This document shows, piece by piece, positions 28,522-41,900 of a DNA stretch of 64,000 bases (positions are counted from its first letter, which is position 1; each line of letters starts with the position of its first letter). Source of the DNA: Tritrichomonas musculus (taxonomy: Eukaryota > Parabasalia > Tritrichomonadida > Tritrichomonadidae); assembly GCA_039105265.1 (NCBI GenBank), contig JAPFFF010000011.1, forward strand, positions 5,394,001 to 5,458,000. Direction: 5' to 3'. The notes below the pieces were generated by a model. The model was given only the letters and a program-made list of their open reading frames with translations. It was not told the DNA's origin and searched no databases. Both the position numbers and the translations under genes were made by a program.

Positions 28522-30009
28522 ATGTTATATCGAAACGAAAGATCACATAATTATAAGATAGAAGCGGGTAATGTTTTAGATACGTTTAATCAAATGAGAT
28601 CACTGATTAATGTTAATGATGGTACAAGATCGTTTTCATTTAGAACAGTAGACTGTCATGATCAACCAGCTCCGTTTCATCAAGGACAATATTCTCAAAT
28701 TAGCTTAACACACCCTGATCATTTTGTAAGTGATGTTGATAAAGGATTCTTAACATTTCATATAAAATTAGATTTACAGTTAAATACTGATTTAAGTAAA
28801 CTTCAACAAATACAAGACCCTAATAATTTTTATAAACTTTTCGTAGGTCTTAAATCATCAAATCAATTATTTGATAGACTTGAAATTCTTCATAATAATG
28901 TTAATGTAGGTTATCAACAAATGAATGTGTCAGAGAAGGTTTCTTATATTCTTCAGTTAAACCAGAAACAGAAAAGAAGAGAAGAAGATTTGTTCATTCA
29001 TTATGGGAGAATGTTGCTTCTTATTCTCAAACAATAGCAGGATCTTATGTTAATCTTAACAATTTCAAAGATAATGGTAAAACTTCAACTGAATTTGATT
29101 TAAATGTACCTTTTGATGATTTATTAGCTCTTCAAGCTTTTGATTTATTCCCTAATGGAATAATAGGTGATTTATCAATAAGATTTCAAGTTACAGCAGC
29201 TGGATTAGTTTGGGCCGCTATTGATCCTTATACAGTTGCTGAAGCTAAAGCATTTTTAGAAGATAATGAAAGTGTAAGTACAGAAGAATTAGATAAGCTA
29301 AAACAAATCACAGTACATGGTCATCTTAAACATCAATTTACACAAATAGGTAATGAAGCAATTATACCTGGACCAGGTCAAACACCAGAACCAGAACCTG
29401 AACCTGAACAACCTAAATATCAGTTAAAGTATGAATTAAGAGATAAATATACACCAGCTTCAACAAATATACCTGTCGATGAACTTCTTGAAACTTTTAC
29501 ATTTATATTCAGCTATACTGATGAAGAGTTTACAGAGCTCGGAATTGAAAAGACAGATGATAACAAATTAATATGTAAAGCTCATTATATTAAACAACAT
29601 GGTAGTATACCTTCATCAAAACATCCAGCTGGTAACGTTTCTATTAATTTTGTATCTAAAACTGAAGTTCAAAAATTATTGAGTTCTCATTATATATCTC
29701 AACCAGCAACACTTACAGTAAATAGATTAACAGTTACATTATGTAAATCAAATATGCAGGGATTTGGTGTATGTGAATCAACAAGAAAAGGAATAGAAGA
29801 AATATTAAGAAAAGGTATTATCATTCCTTCACAAAAAGTTGATTATCATTCTTTTCCGATAGCTCCAGCAGAAAACGGAATAAAATCTACACTAAATATA
29901 CCTTTAATTAATGTAACAACACTTTCTATAATGTTTCCAAAACATCATAATGATTTAACTGTATTTGAAAACCCTGTATATCAAAACTGTTATTTGAATA
30001 TAGGAGGTA
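28522..30009 (+). pseudogene. Major capsid-like protein gene, frameshifted and cut by insertion
   Basis: Starts MLYRNERSHNYKIEAGNVLD, matching the intact 650-aa protein at 48960. A one-base loss near 28921 shifts the frame (the original frame then stops at 29037), and the continuation lies in the next frame to 30009. There the AGTAGTGATGA end of a family-D element enters and supplies the stop, so roughly the last 150 residues are missing. Conserved blocks seen: DCHDQPAPFHQGQYSQI, LNVPFDDLLALQAFDLFPNG, TLCKSNMQGFGVCEST, HHNDLTVFENPVY. Confidence 0.75.
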
Positions 30010-30216
30010 AGTAGTGATGAGTGTGCGGGATCGGGACCAGATAGAATTACCTAAATGCCCCCCATTACTGACCCAGATTTGAAGGCCACCTGACTATTTT
30101 TGAATTGACCCCAAATGATACCCATGAATAGGAATAAGTGGTCAGTATCATGGGTGATATTGATGGTCACCTATGACAGCCATTAATGACCCATATTTGA
30201 AGGTCACAGTGATCAC
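30010..30216. repeat. Left terminal repeat of a family-D element
   Basis: AGTAGTGATGAGTGTGCGGG then ATCGGGACCAGATA, matching 46176 and the end at 5372. Also shares CACCTATGACAG with 46176. It begins exactly where the capsid frame breaks. Confidence 0.8.

Positions 30217-30300
<84 letters not shown>
30217..30300. repeat. (CTA)28 microsatellite
   Basis: 84 bp of perfect CTA repeats just inside the terminal repeat. The corresponding place at 3467 holds CTACTACTAATAG..., so the array may have grown from the short CTA run there. Polyserine frames across it are spurious. Confidence 0.95.
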
Positions 30301-30384
30301 GAATTTTCGGCCAAAGGTTTTTCAGAGGGGGTCCCAAAATTCAATTTATGGGATTTGCTATTTTTAAATTTTTTCGCATTCCAA

Positions 30385-31548
30385 ATGAGCGTCGTCCCAA
30401 CTGACAACCAAATCGTCTCATATGAAGCCCCTTTCTGCAAGGAATTGGAGATTCGCATGAACCGATTATTGAAAATATCCCAACGTCAACATGATCGCGA
30501 GTCAGCTTTCAGGTGCTATTTCCATAAGGAGCTCTCGCTTGATGAGTACGATGAGTGGATTCGCGAACTGGATACCAAAATCGCTGGTTATACAGACATT
30601 GAATCGCCCGAGCGCACACTGGATCTGAAGATGTTATCATATATCAACCGAGATCGCGAACGTCTCATCAAGTTTCAAGATGATTTCAGTAAGAAACGCA
30701 ATGAGTTGATTCACAGTTATACGCACCCCGTTGATTACGCTATTGAGAACATCACAAAGGATATCAATATGTTCAACCAGGATTTGCTCACTGGCATGTT
30801 CGAATTGTTCGTCAATAAGGTCATATCATTATGTCCCAAGGACAAATCATATGAGAGTACCATTAAATCCGTATACCATGATAAGACATCTACCAGGGTC
30901 ATCAATATATTCAATTCATTATCCCAACGATTGATATCCAGCTTCACCAAGCTACTCGCAGGAGTTGGACCAAATGAGTACTTCGCAAGTGATAAACACA
31001 GATATGATTCCCTCATGAAATTGTATGATGCTATCAGCAATGCTTGTCAAATGCTATACCTCGGTACAATCTACAATGCGATCGATAATAACCTTAACCT
31101 ATACCCCCCAACTGATATGTCAAATAGCAAACTCGTTAAGAGCTATTCACGAGTTCTCATGAAGAACCTCAATGACTTTATCATACACGATGTATCCAAA
31201 ATCATCGATGGGGAGATCAAGGATTGCATTGGCAAAATATGTGAAAACGAGTTATTGAATAATATCCACATTCGGGAATCCAATCATAGTCCCCCAAAGA
31301 GTGATATAGCTGAGAAACCCCAGCCTACACCCATTGTTGAAGACCCTAAAGACAATGCTGAAGAATCCCATCATAGCCCCCCGCAGATCGGGATAGCTGA
31401 TGTATCAAACGTCGACCCCCAACCTGCACCCATTGCAGCTAAAGCACATGGGATTGCTCAGGAGAAGACCTTGGACGAGTTCATTAATGGACTCCCAAAT
31501 GATCGAATATCTATAGTCGAACTAACCCCCATTAATGGACTCCCAAAT
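30385..31548 (+). pseudogene. SVVP family protein, 3'-truncated
   Basis: Starts MSVVPTDNQIVSYEAPFCKE at the ATG 30385, matching 3632-4864 throughout, with a Pro-rich linker (HSPPKSDIAEKPQPTP) in place of the ESAKES one. Homology stops after the GLPNDRISIVELT segment: a 29-bp piece is duplicated (31484 and 31530) and the frame runs into antisense integrase. The last about 45 residues of the family are missing. Confidence 0.7.
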
Positions 31549-31558
31549 GATCGAATAT
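31484..31558. repeat. 29-bp direct duplication at a rearrangement join
   Basis: ATTAATGGACTCCCAAATGA...ATATC is present twice, 46 bp apart, directly at the point where SVVP sequence changes into integrase sequence. This fits a template-switch repair. Confidence 0.75.
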
Positions 31559-31889
31559 CACACTTGATAGTAACAATATTTACATCATATTTTACAATAA
31601 TATTTACAATTTCCTCTGATAACGTTCCTGCTTTTCGATTTTCTATTGGCTCTACTATCAAGAATCTTGTATTAACGTTAATCATGACAAGGTAAATAGT
31701 GTTCTTCACAAACATTAAATCTACTTCCCAGCAACCAGGTTCGTTACTAAAATTAGGTTTCATATACTGGGCGCAGGATTTAAGTCTATAATCTTGTACA
31801 TATGGTTCTTTGGGGATGTTGTGAAATTCAAAATACTTGTACTTACTACTAAATGGGTATTTTAACATGAGAGTTTTTAATGAAAACAA
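31555..31889 (-). pseudogene. Integrase N-terminal fragment
   Basis: Starts at 31889 and matches residues about 15-143 of the integrase at 52310: KSCAQYMKPNFSNEPGCWEV (first catalytic Asp follows), TIYLVMINVNTRFLIVEPIE, and VTIKCD, where it breaks right after the second catalytic Asp. The third catalytic residue and the C-terminus are lost. Codon use is family-A-like. Confidence 0.75.
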
Positions 31890-31940
31890 TATTGTGAGTT
31901 AAGGTTGAGGGGGGAAAAACAAAAATAAGGTGAAAGTTTT

Positions 31941-32696
31941 TTATTCAGACAAACTCTTAAAATATGAATCTACAAGCTCGTGTAATCGTGGAAGGCAGGA
32001 AACTCGAATCACAACGACAAAACCAGAAACTTTAACATCATTTTCTCCAAAATTCTTCTTTATAATTTCTTTTATATCTTGGTTTGGACTCATAGATATA
32101 GGAAGATTATTTTTATAGTACCAACATTCTTCTTCATTGTGAAGATGATTATATACAACTCTGAAGTTATGTTTGTTTCTTCGTACTAGGTGCAATCTTA
32201 CAAATTCTCTATTGTCAGGAATAATTTCTTTCCAAATTAAATATCTGTAATCATGCTTGTGATCTCGAGGAACAGCGCGAGGTAAAAGTTCTTCTATTTT
32301 TGTTTGTTGTTGTTGTCGTTCTCTTTCAAACACAGAATCTAGAAGTTTCATGATATAGTAAGAATATCGTGGAGAACACCAAATTGCGACATGATTTACA
32401 AGAATTCTATGAACATAATACCCACGAAGGCCATTTGGCAAATCTTCACGTTTTTCATATATATTTTTCGACCCGGAGAAATCTCCGACTCGCCTTATTT
32501 CTTCCAAAAGTTCTTGTGTTGAAGAATTTCTATACCAATCTGAAGCTTGTTTCTTAGATTGACAAGCTTCTATTATACTTTGCATTTGATAGAAATCATC
32601 TTTGATAGAGTGTATAATTCTCAAATGTACATTATACTGCAAATATTCGTAATCTTCATTTATAGCTTCTACAGTAGTGTTGTTGTTTGTGTTCAT
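31941..32696 (-). CDS. KilA-N domain protein (family A)
   Basis: 251 aa with the same layout as 2642-3409: CQSKKQASDWYRNSSTQELL, GYYVHRILVNHVAIWCSPRY (the KilA-N core, a clearer match here), then the YRYLIWKE / FVRLHLVRRNKHNFRVV domain. Likely DNA-binding. Intact although the genes on both sides are truncated. Confidence 0.7.
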   Translation of the reverse strand: MNTNNNTTVEAINEDYEYLQYNVHLRIIHSIKDDFYQMQSIIEACQSKKQASDWYRNSSTQELLEEIRRVGDFSGSKNIYEKREDLPNGLRGYYVHRILVNHVAIWCSPRYSYYIMKLLDSVFERERQQQQTKIEELLPRAVPRDHKHDYRYLIWKEIIPDNREFVRLHLVRRNKHNFRVVYNHLHNEEECWYYKNNLPISMSPNQDIKEIIKKNFGENDVKVSGFVVVIRVSCLPRLHELVDSYFKSLSE

Positions 32697-32752
32697 GTTA
32701 TTTGTGTGTAAAGGAGAAAAAAATAAAGTAAGAAAATTATTTTTGAATTTAC

Positions 32753-34128
32753 TTACTCGACTTGACTTCCTTCTGGACTTTGATCATCAATGTAGACAAC
32801 TCCGTCGAGATTCATAAGGAAATAAGTATCTCTTGTCAACCAAAGTTGAACGGGGGGCGGATGAACGATATTGCCAGAAGGTTCAATAACATTGTAGTAA
32901 GTATCATTCATTCCTGAAAAAATTGGCTGTCCCTGTATCTGAATTTGGCAATTTCCGAATCCGGAGTCAATAGCGTCGAAACAATAGCCGGCACTACTTC
33001 TTTCAGCTTGAATGTTGAAAACAAAACTACTAGCATCACTGAGAGTATTTTTATAACGAGTACCATCAGCAGAGTTCTTTGGCATAGTCATACTATCTTC
33101 AAATTCTTTTGTACACTGTAGTGTAATAGCGTCTAAGTCTCCTGCTGTAAGTTGATTTTCAAAGAACCTTGCACCTATAGTAGAAACATTTTCATCAGGA
33201 AAATTCTTACCACCAATATTCAAATAGCAATTTGAATAAACAGGATTTTCAAAAACTGTAAGATCATTATGATGTTTAGGAAACATGATAGAAAGTGTAG
33301 TAACATTTATAAGAGGAATATTGAGAGTAGACTTAATTCCATTTGCTGCTGGCGCTATTGGAAAAGAATGATAATCTACTTTCTGCGATGGAATTATGAT
33401 TCCCTTTGACAATATTTCTTCTATACCATGCCTAGTAGACTCACATACGCCAAATCCCTGCATGTTAGACTTACATAAGGTAATTGTCATTCTGTTTACA
33501 GTGAGGGTAGCAGACTGTGATATATAATGTGAACTTAATAATTTATTAGCTTCAGTTTTAGATACAAAATTAATAGAAACGTTACCAGCTGGGTGTTTCG
33601 ATGAAGGTATACTACCATGCTGTTTAATATAATGAGCTTTACATATTTCTTTATTATCTTCTGTCTTAGTTATTCCTAACTCTGTAAATTCTTCATCAGT
33701 ATAGCTGAATAAAAATGTGAAAGTTTCAAGAAGATCATCTACCGGAATATTTGTTGAAGCTGGCGTGTATTTGTCTCTTAATTCATATTTTAATTGATAT
33801 TTGGTTTTTTCAGGTTCAGGTTCAGGATCAGGTTTCTGGCCAGGACCTGGAATCACAGCTTCATTTCCAATTTGTGTAAATTGATGTTTGAGATGACCAT
33901 GAACCGTAATTTGTTTAAGTTTATCAAGTTCCTCGGTACTTACACTTTCATTATCTTCGAGAAAAGCTTTTGTTTCGGCAACAGTGTAAGGATCTATAGC
34001 AGCCCAAACTAAACCTGCAGGAGTAACTTGGAATCTTATGGAAAGATCTCCTATGATACCATTTGGAAATAAATCAAAAGCCTGAAGTGCAAGAAGATCA
34101 TCAAAAGGAACATTAAGATCGAAATCAA
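32753..34128 (-). pseudogene. Major capsid-like protein, N-terminal part missing
   Basis: The C-terminal about 458 codons are open up to the join at 34128 (inside the LNVPFDDL segment). No in-frame ATG suits a start. Blocks shared with 48960: PYTVAEx.AFLEDNE, TITLCKSNMQGFGVCEST, KVDYHSFPIAPAANG, HHNDLTVFENPVY, SSAGYCFDAID, YYNVIEPSGNIV. The gene is fused back-to-back with a truncated ATPase gene by a deletion, so it is non-functional. Confidence 0.75.
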
Positions 34129-34856
34129 CAGAGAGTATTAGGCCAATAGCAGAAGGAATTTTTGCATACTACAATTCTCTAAATATTCTGGTAGGAAACC
34201 AGGGTCGCGGAAAGACTCATATAATGCTGAGAGACATAATTCAGATTTCGAGACTGCCAAACTCCAATTTTCATCTTATAGTTTATATCAGCAAGAATGG
34301 TAGTATCAATGATAGTACTTTTGAAGCACAACAAGATTTAATAAAATTACCTGTGCATGTTGTTTCAGATGCAAATGCTGAAAAATATCTAAAGGAACTT
34401 GATCTTTGGAAAGAACTATATGACAAATATAGTTCAACTCCAAAAATAACAATTGACAATAATAAACTTCAGCAGATGTTTGAATTCTTGCATATCAAAA
34501 AACTCGGTAAACCAAATTCTCCTTTAAATACTATTATCTTGTGTGAAGATTTTGTGAAAAGTAAACTTATAAAATCATCTTACTTTACAAACTACATTAC
34601 ACAACTTCGTCATAAACATTCTCTAGTTTACATAAATGTACAATTTTTCAAATCAATACCCACAGATTTCAAGACAAATTGTACAACATTCTTTATCTTC
34701 TCAGGATTCTCAAGACAAAAAATAAACTATGTTTATCAACAAGTATCATTACCAATAGAGTTTGAAGATTTGTGGTTTCGGTACAAAATGATGAAGAACC
34801 ATGATTTTGTTTTGGTAAATGTCCGTGAAAATGATATCAGATTTATTATAGTATAA
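34129..34856 (+). pseudogene. Packaging ATPase lacking its N-terminus (family A)
   Basis: Identical apart from a few substitutions to 6615-7342. The first about 57 codons and all upstream genes of the cassette are gone. Walker A and B are still encoded, but the first in-frame ATG (34224) comes after Walker A. Confidence 0.85.
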
Positions 34857-35295
34857 GTTCCTGGTGGTGACCTACAAATATTTCAGGTTCAGCTAAGTTA
34901 TATTTTTGTCTAAGTTCTTTGATTTTGGATTTCGTAAACATACTTGTTCTCTCTAAACTATAATGATAAAAGTCATTTCCTTTATATTCTTGTGGTTCTG
35001 TATTACCATTTATGAAAAATTCTTGTGCTTTCATTGTTAGTCTCCTTCGCAAATTTGTTGTTATTGTTATGTTTTCTAATCCCAGTTCTGTGATCTTATC
35101 AGGATAGAACTTCAGAGTTTCATTATTTGTGTTCTTCAGACTTATGTATAAAACTTTTGCACGAAAATTATTCATGTTCATCATCAAGGGGAACTTTTCA
35201 CAGAGTATAGAGAAATCACAATTACGAAACTTTTCTGGCTCTGGTAACATAGAAATAAGGTTGTTTACATACTCATATACTTTTGGTGCTCGCAT
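34846..35295 (-). CDS. ATPase-partner protein, 149 aa (family A, second copy)
   Basis: Same protein as at 7332-7781. Complete, though its element is deleted around it. Confidence 0.65.
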   Translation of the reverse strand: MRAPKVYEYVNNLISMLPEPEKFRNCDFSILCEKFPLMMNMNNFRAKVLYISLKNTNNETLKFYPDKITELGLENITITTNLRRRLTMKAQEFFINGNTEPQEYKGNDFYHYSLERTSMFTKSKIKELRQKYNLAEPEIFVGHHQELIL

Positions 35296-35388
35296 GTTTT
35301 GTGAAATGGAAATAAAAAATGAAAAATAAAAAAGAAATATAAATTTGTGATTCTCGTTTGTGATAAGAGTTGGTGATATCATTTGTGA

Positions 35389-35773
35389 ATATTATTTTTT
35401 GTAAAAATCGTTCTAGGGTTTTCATGTTTGTGCACCTATCTTAGGAAGGTCAGTTTTTCGTGTTTCATCATGTAAAATTTAAAATGTGAAATTGTAGATT
35501 GCCTATTGCGTATGTTGTAATCTTCTATGTAAGGTAGATAGCCCAAAATTCAGAAATTTGTATTTGTAGATGTGGTAGGGTTTTGGGGGAGTTTGCTGGG
35601 GATTTCAGAAAATTATTTAAATTATGTATGTTCGGTAATGGAAACGACGTCAAAAACTATAATGAGTATCACATTTGATTTTTTCATACCTGAGCTAGGT
35701 GCGCGGTAAGGTAGGGTGGTGTAAAATGTTCCAGTAGTTAATAGGGATGCACGTCGCACATATCATTACTACT
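35389..35773. repeat. Right terminal inverted repeat, family A (second copy)
   Basis: Nearly identical to 7875-8259; the end ...CATTACTACT at 35773 cuts the family-B polymerase gene and gives it the stop codon TAG at 35769-35771 on the minus strand. Confidence 0.9.
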
Positions 35774-38700
35774 CTCCCGTTATGTTCTCTCTCAAGTTGT
35801 AGTATTCTTTTTCATCAGTTATGAGTGTCGGAAGGTGATGGAGCTTGCAGAATTTCTTCAATTGTATTTTGGTTCTTGTTATCTTATCATCATCTCTTTG
35901 TCTTAAACGATTACATTCAGCACAAGCAAGTAAACAGTTATCAATCTGATGTCCTTTGTTGTTATCTATTCGGTCAAGTGTTGGTTTGTTGGTATGAGTG
36001 AAGTGTTCACCACACAAATGACATTTACCTGTTTCATTTGATTCATATAATTTCATGAAAGCTTCAAAATCCTTTTCACTAACACATTTTGATATATCAC
36101 GTTGATTTTCTTTCGTCTGGGTCGATGAATCTCCTTTTTGCGAGCAAAAATTATGTTTCATGTCTTGCTTTCGATAATTATCACATTTATTTAACCACCA
36201 TTTCATTGACGGCTTAAATGTATTCATCTTGTTTATGGTTTCATAGTCATTCTTCGGGTTGAAATCTTTGTAAGCAAGAGCATATTTGATGCATGAAGCG
36301 TTCTTCGATAATGAAAGATTACTTATCAAATCAACTTTGTATTCAGCATTCATTTGAATAAGGTTGTCAATCGGTTTAATCATCATTTCAACATCATTGT
36401 CGTTGTATGACAACAAGTAATCCCAACGTGTTGCAAACCTCTTTGAATCTATCAAATACTCTTCATAATCAGCTTTCGTTAATGGATTCTTTTGATTGAG
36501 ATAACTGTAGAAGTCTTCATATTTGAACGGTTCACTCTTTGATAACACTTCATTATAATTATCACTGTTGATTGCTTCATAAGGAAATACACCTTTCGAA
36601 CTGTTAGATATACCGCCAAAATCGATTCCAAACTGTTTGAGTGTTCCTCCGGCAACAAATGCTTGTGCATCAATGAATCGTAAGAGAACGGGATACTTTG
36701 ATGATTTCAATATGAATTGTTTCAATGATGTAGCAGTTCCAATCATTCCGCTATCGATAGACCAATGATTTTTGATCAGTTGCTCTTTAAATAAGTTTGA
36801 ATCAAATCGTGATGAATTAAAACCGAACACTGTTATTGTTTTCAATGATGTATCTATTTTATTGAGTTCTTCTTCCGATTTATCTTTAATAAAGCTCTTC
36901 AAATGATTCAATTTATCAACATACACATCACAGCCAACAACAAATAACCAGTCAATCCATTTGGCAATGAATTCATTTGTTCGTATGTCAAAGTTCTTTG
37001 TTATCAAACCTTTATCAAGTTTCACACATGATGAAACACTCAAAGGAATCAATCGAGAATTGATAACTGATTTATCACTGACTTTCTTTTCAATCTTTTG
37101 TTCCATTGTTTCAAAATCATAAGTGATATAATGCTTTGTTGGCTTCCATTCAAGTTCATATGAAAGACAATACAAATAAACAGGATTGTTTAAGATATGT
37201 GGACAGTATGGCAATGCTTCTCGTGAAGGAATGAAATCCTTTTTGAATTTACCATCACATTTATCTACATGTCTGTTGAATCTATCCATGTGTTCATGTC
37301 CTTTATGAATGTATGAACCACAATGAGGACAAATATGAATGTTTGTTAATGCTTCAGCATCAATGATGTACATGATATGAAGTATCTTATCTTTTGAATA
37401 TAACAGAGCTGAAAACGTTTTTGTTTCATCATCGACGTTATGCCATTGATCATGTAAATCATAAATATGTTTCTCTTTGTCATATTCATAGATGTTGACA
37501 TTAATGTTATGCTTCTTCGCTGATTCTTTCATTTCTTCAATCGTGATTCCTTTGAATGAGTTTATTAATTGATTTGCTGCTTTTGTAGGTTTAGTTGAAT
37601 AAGTTATTCCGTGGTCTTCACATAATATTTTCTTTGCTGCTGCTGTTCGGTTGGAGATTTTAAATGTTCGTGTTTCAATAAGTTGCTTATTCAAACAACA
37701 AGCAAGGAAACGATACCAACACAAACAATCATCAACGTTATCAATAATGATATATTTATTTTTAATGAATTCTTTTGGTAAATCATCAATCTTACCTGTT
37801 ATCTTAACAACTCGTGAAATTGTAAACGAAACAGACCAAACGATACACAATTTGATGTTTGAAGCTGTAGTTTCATATTCATGAATCTTTGATTCAATAT
37901 ACAGTTTAACTTTGTCAATATCTTTATTCTCTCTGACTATTATCGGAATTGATGATTTATAGTTTTTCCATTTGATTTCACTTGCCTCATACGTGTACCT
38001 TTCGTTTTCATTCTTGGGCGGTATCTCAAATATGCCTGTCAATTGAAAATATATTTTGAACGGTTTCACTTCTTGTTTAAATACAGTTTCAGTCAAATAT
38101 TCATTGATGTCTTCAATTGATGATACACCGTTTTTGTAATATATTTTGATTGGTTCTTTACTGTCTTCATCTAATCGTTCAACCTTTTCACTATCGTTTG
38201 GGAACCGGTCAATAAAATGACTGCAAGCTTCTACTGCTTCATCAAAGTTCTCAGGTTCATTGATTATGAAATATGAATTATGTTTTGAATGAACACCTTT
38301 ATAGCCAAACTTTTTGATGTATTCAATTAATTCAGCATTTTCATTGTTAAATCGAATGTCTTCATATCGTTGAGGTTGTTTGTTTGTCTTTGGTGGTAAT
38401 GGTCTCAATAATATATTTTCAGATTTAATTAATTGAAGGGCTTTGTTGAGTGCATCATGAGCTATTTTGATGTTGTCCTCGATTTGTTTTTGTTTTAGTT
38501 GTTGTTCATCATCTTGTTCTTCTTCTTCAAATTGTTCCTCTTCCTCCTCTTCTTCTTGTTCTTCTGCTTCTCTTTTCATTCTGTTGACGAAAGCTAATAT
38601 TGATATGTCATTGATTCTATCACCTTCATGTTCTCTAAAACCGTATGAATTCAGATAGTTTTCTAAGATTGACTTGAAATGTTTAACATCATAATCAGAA

Positions 38701-38810
38701 GGTTTAGATGTTGACAAGCGAGGTTTTAATTGAAGTTCATTATTGATATACCTGATTTGTTCAATAACAAATGATTTGGTATCTTTTTGATAGTAATAAC
38801 GAGAACTCAT
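35774..38810 (-). pseudogene. HNH-containing B-family polymerase, palm domain cut off by insertion
   Basis: About 1011 codons from MSSRYYYQKDTKSFVIEQI. It retains an N-terminal region with a Glu-rich tract, CLCWYRFLACCL, a CPHCGSYIHKGHEHMDRF zinc-finger-like segment, exonuclease YITYDFETMEQ, GFNSSRFDSNLFK and YNDNDVEMM, and the HNH segment CHLCGEHF...TLDRIDNN...LACAECNRLRQR. It ends after YYNLRENITG, just before palm motif A in the full-length relative at 55190. The cause is the family-A end at 35773. Exonuclease and HNH could still fold, but it cannot polymerise. Confidence 0.88.
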
Positions 38811-38957
38811 TTATGATATAATTAAAAAATCAAATTATTTGAATTTTGAAAAAATGTTAAATCAAAAGTAGTATACGGTAGGCCGTGTCTAATTACACAG
38901 CCTACCCTCTTCGCTACGCTCGAGACTACTCCAAGGGCTCCCGCCCCTGGACCCCAT

Positions 38958-41900
38958 ATACTTTATGGTTGAATGGTGAGCTGAGTATTATGAATGAATA
39001 TTTAACAGATAGCTTGCAAACAGATAAAGCAATAAAGTGCTCCATCATCAAAGCAGATAATGCATTGAAACTACATAAGAGTGATGTATTGTATCTTTAC
39101 AAACCAACTCTAACTAGTGAAGTCCAAATAGATGATAAAAAATATTGGCTACTACAATGGAATATAGATGATAATTACAATATACCTTCAGGATTGGAAT
39201 TTAAATTTAGTGAATATTGCTTTGGTAATAAATGGGTTTTATCATGGGATGGTACAAAATGGGTAGGTGATAATATACAAGGTCATATCAATGGTAGATT
39301 AGTTAATGGATTAAATAAGGAGAATGAACATGGAGAAGATGGAACCTACATACAAGTCAAGAGGAGTGAAAGAAATATGAAACTGATTAAAAAACCAGAT
39401 GACTACTCTGTTGATAATCTCTTGCATTACATGATTCATGGAGGTAAGTGTAAAGTAGACTGTTTTGTAAAATTAAAGACGGGTGAGGTAGAACCTTTTT
39501 CAAAATATGGATTAGGATATCAAACAAGTAATGGAGGTACTAAGGATGGATATGATATTGAAGCCATAAGATGCTATAAAACAAATGGTACAGGGAGTGA
39601 ATTAGATATTTCTAAAGTGGAAGAATTCTATCTTGATATCACTTTAGATGGAACAATCATAGCAAACAGATTTTCTATGAGACCAACTGGGAAAATATTT
39701 GACCCCAAGAGTGATAAGAAATGGTATTTCATTCATGGCTTATTAGATTCTTGTGAAAAGGTAGAGTACTGTTATGTTTCATCAACCCCTAATGAATCCA
39801 GAAATATTAAGATATATTTGGCTGATGAATATGTTGACCCTGTTGATGAAGTCAATTGGGACCCTACAACAAATCCCTTCGAATATATTATAAAACAGCA
39901 ATTTTATGAAGTGTATCCTAATCCTAATGCTGCTACAACACTATATACTGATTACAACATCACTAGTTCTAAAATTATTACTGCAGATAACATTACAACA
40001 ATGAGAAGTGATTTAAATATGGTAACTAACAATGTAGATGTGATTAGCTATGATGTCCAAGAAATGAACACAACAATGGAAAGCCTCAAGGGACGAGTAT
40101 CAAGAGCAGAAACAGTTACCCAACATTTGGAAGAAGATGTGGATAATTTAAGAATTGTTTCATGGACTGCATTAGCATTTGGTGTTGCAGGTACTGTTGG
40201 TAGTGTTGCATCAATTGGAATGCAATTAGCTCCAGAAGGTGTTAAATTCTTATCAAAAACTATTTCTGATACTGCATCTGGTCAAATCAAACAAAAATCA
40301 GGAGGGTTCTTACAAAGAATTGGTACAAGAATTCAAAAATGGTGGAGAAGTAGAGGTTATCAAAAGATAGGCGAAATGGAATTATTTGATATACCTTCAG
40401 TTGCCACTCGGTCAATTCAATCAACAACTGATATAACTCCTATTTTAACTTGGTGCAATCAAGAAATGCAACCTTTACCTGATGAAACTTTTGATGATGA
40501 GTTTGATGACCCTGAGAAAGCTGTTTTATCAATTAGAGCAACAGAAGAAATGTGTAACCAATTTAGAGATAGCTTAAAGAAACCATTTAAATTACTTGCA
40601 GAGAAGGTTAATGAAATAGAGGGGAATAATTATATTTCACAGAATGATTTGGTTATGGATGATACAATAGATGTTGTTGGTAAATATGTTAAATGGTGAG
40701 GTCCATTTAGAAGCAGAAGATGTTATCACAGATGGAACAATTAAAGCAAGGTTTTTGGTCCAAAAAGTTAGTGAATACAATGATGTTGATTATGAAGAGA
40801 ATATAGTTACTATAAATATTACTGGTGGGGCAATAAATTATCAAGGAACAAATGATTTCCCTAGCTGCACCATGACTGCAAAGCAGACCCTTGCTGAAGG
40901 GCAAGTGAATGATATGGTATTTATTATATCAAATCCAAATAAACTTAGGGTTGGTGGAATACAGATTAAAGAAAATACATGTTTGAGACATATGGACTTT
41001 ACACTAAATGATTTAGCATATACTTGTGATATAGATGCTTTACATAAGAAGATAGATGGAGTACAAGAGCAGATAGAAAAGAATGATACAGCTCTAGCAT
41101 CTACATTAAATGAATTCCCAACTGTTGATGAAGTAAATGAAGCATTAGATGAATTGAAAAATAATATGGTAAACATGGATAACCTGTATACAAAAGAGGA
41201 AGCGGATGCAAAATATCGAGAAAAAAATGATTTAATATATAAAGATGCTGTCGATGTGCCTTTTGAAAATGTACAAGATAGTTCGGGATCATGGGAGGTC
41301 AAAATCAAATTGACTAGGGGAACTCATCTTGTTGGGACAATATCAAATAACGATGGCTTTGTAAAAGAGTTTGATTATTTGTTTGATTATAATGGTGATA
41401 TTACTGAAGATGGAGATGTTAATGTCGCTTTTGAAATTGACGGAACAACTTATTACTTAACTTATTATAAAAGTGATAGTAATGGTCTGTGCTTTTATAT
41501 CGATAACGGGGAAGACTATTTCGATACCAAATTAATATTAGCGGAAAAAATATTGAAACAAGATAAAATAGCATTGACAACAGAGTTGGCCCTTGCTATT
41601 GAGCAAGTGAAAAGTGAGATTCCTGAACCTGTTGATTTGACCAATTATGCTTTGAAAAGCGAAAATGATGAACTGAAGACAAGGATAGAAAACTTAGAGA
41701 CAAGATTAGCAGCATTAGAGAATAAATTAACACGAATTAACTATACATTCAACATACCAAATAGTACTAGCATTCGTTATCAATTTGACCAACAACTTGA
41801 TGTATATGAAGCTATGCTCTATTTGACATATCATGAAAACAAAAATAATGTTGCCAGTGATAAAGAAATCAAAATCAATATATCATTCAATGTTAATAAT

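Noticed and set aside
30213-30458. Polyserine protein
   Set aside because: Product of the (CTA)28 microsatellite read on the minus strand.
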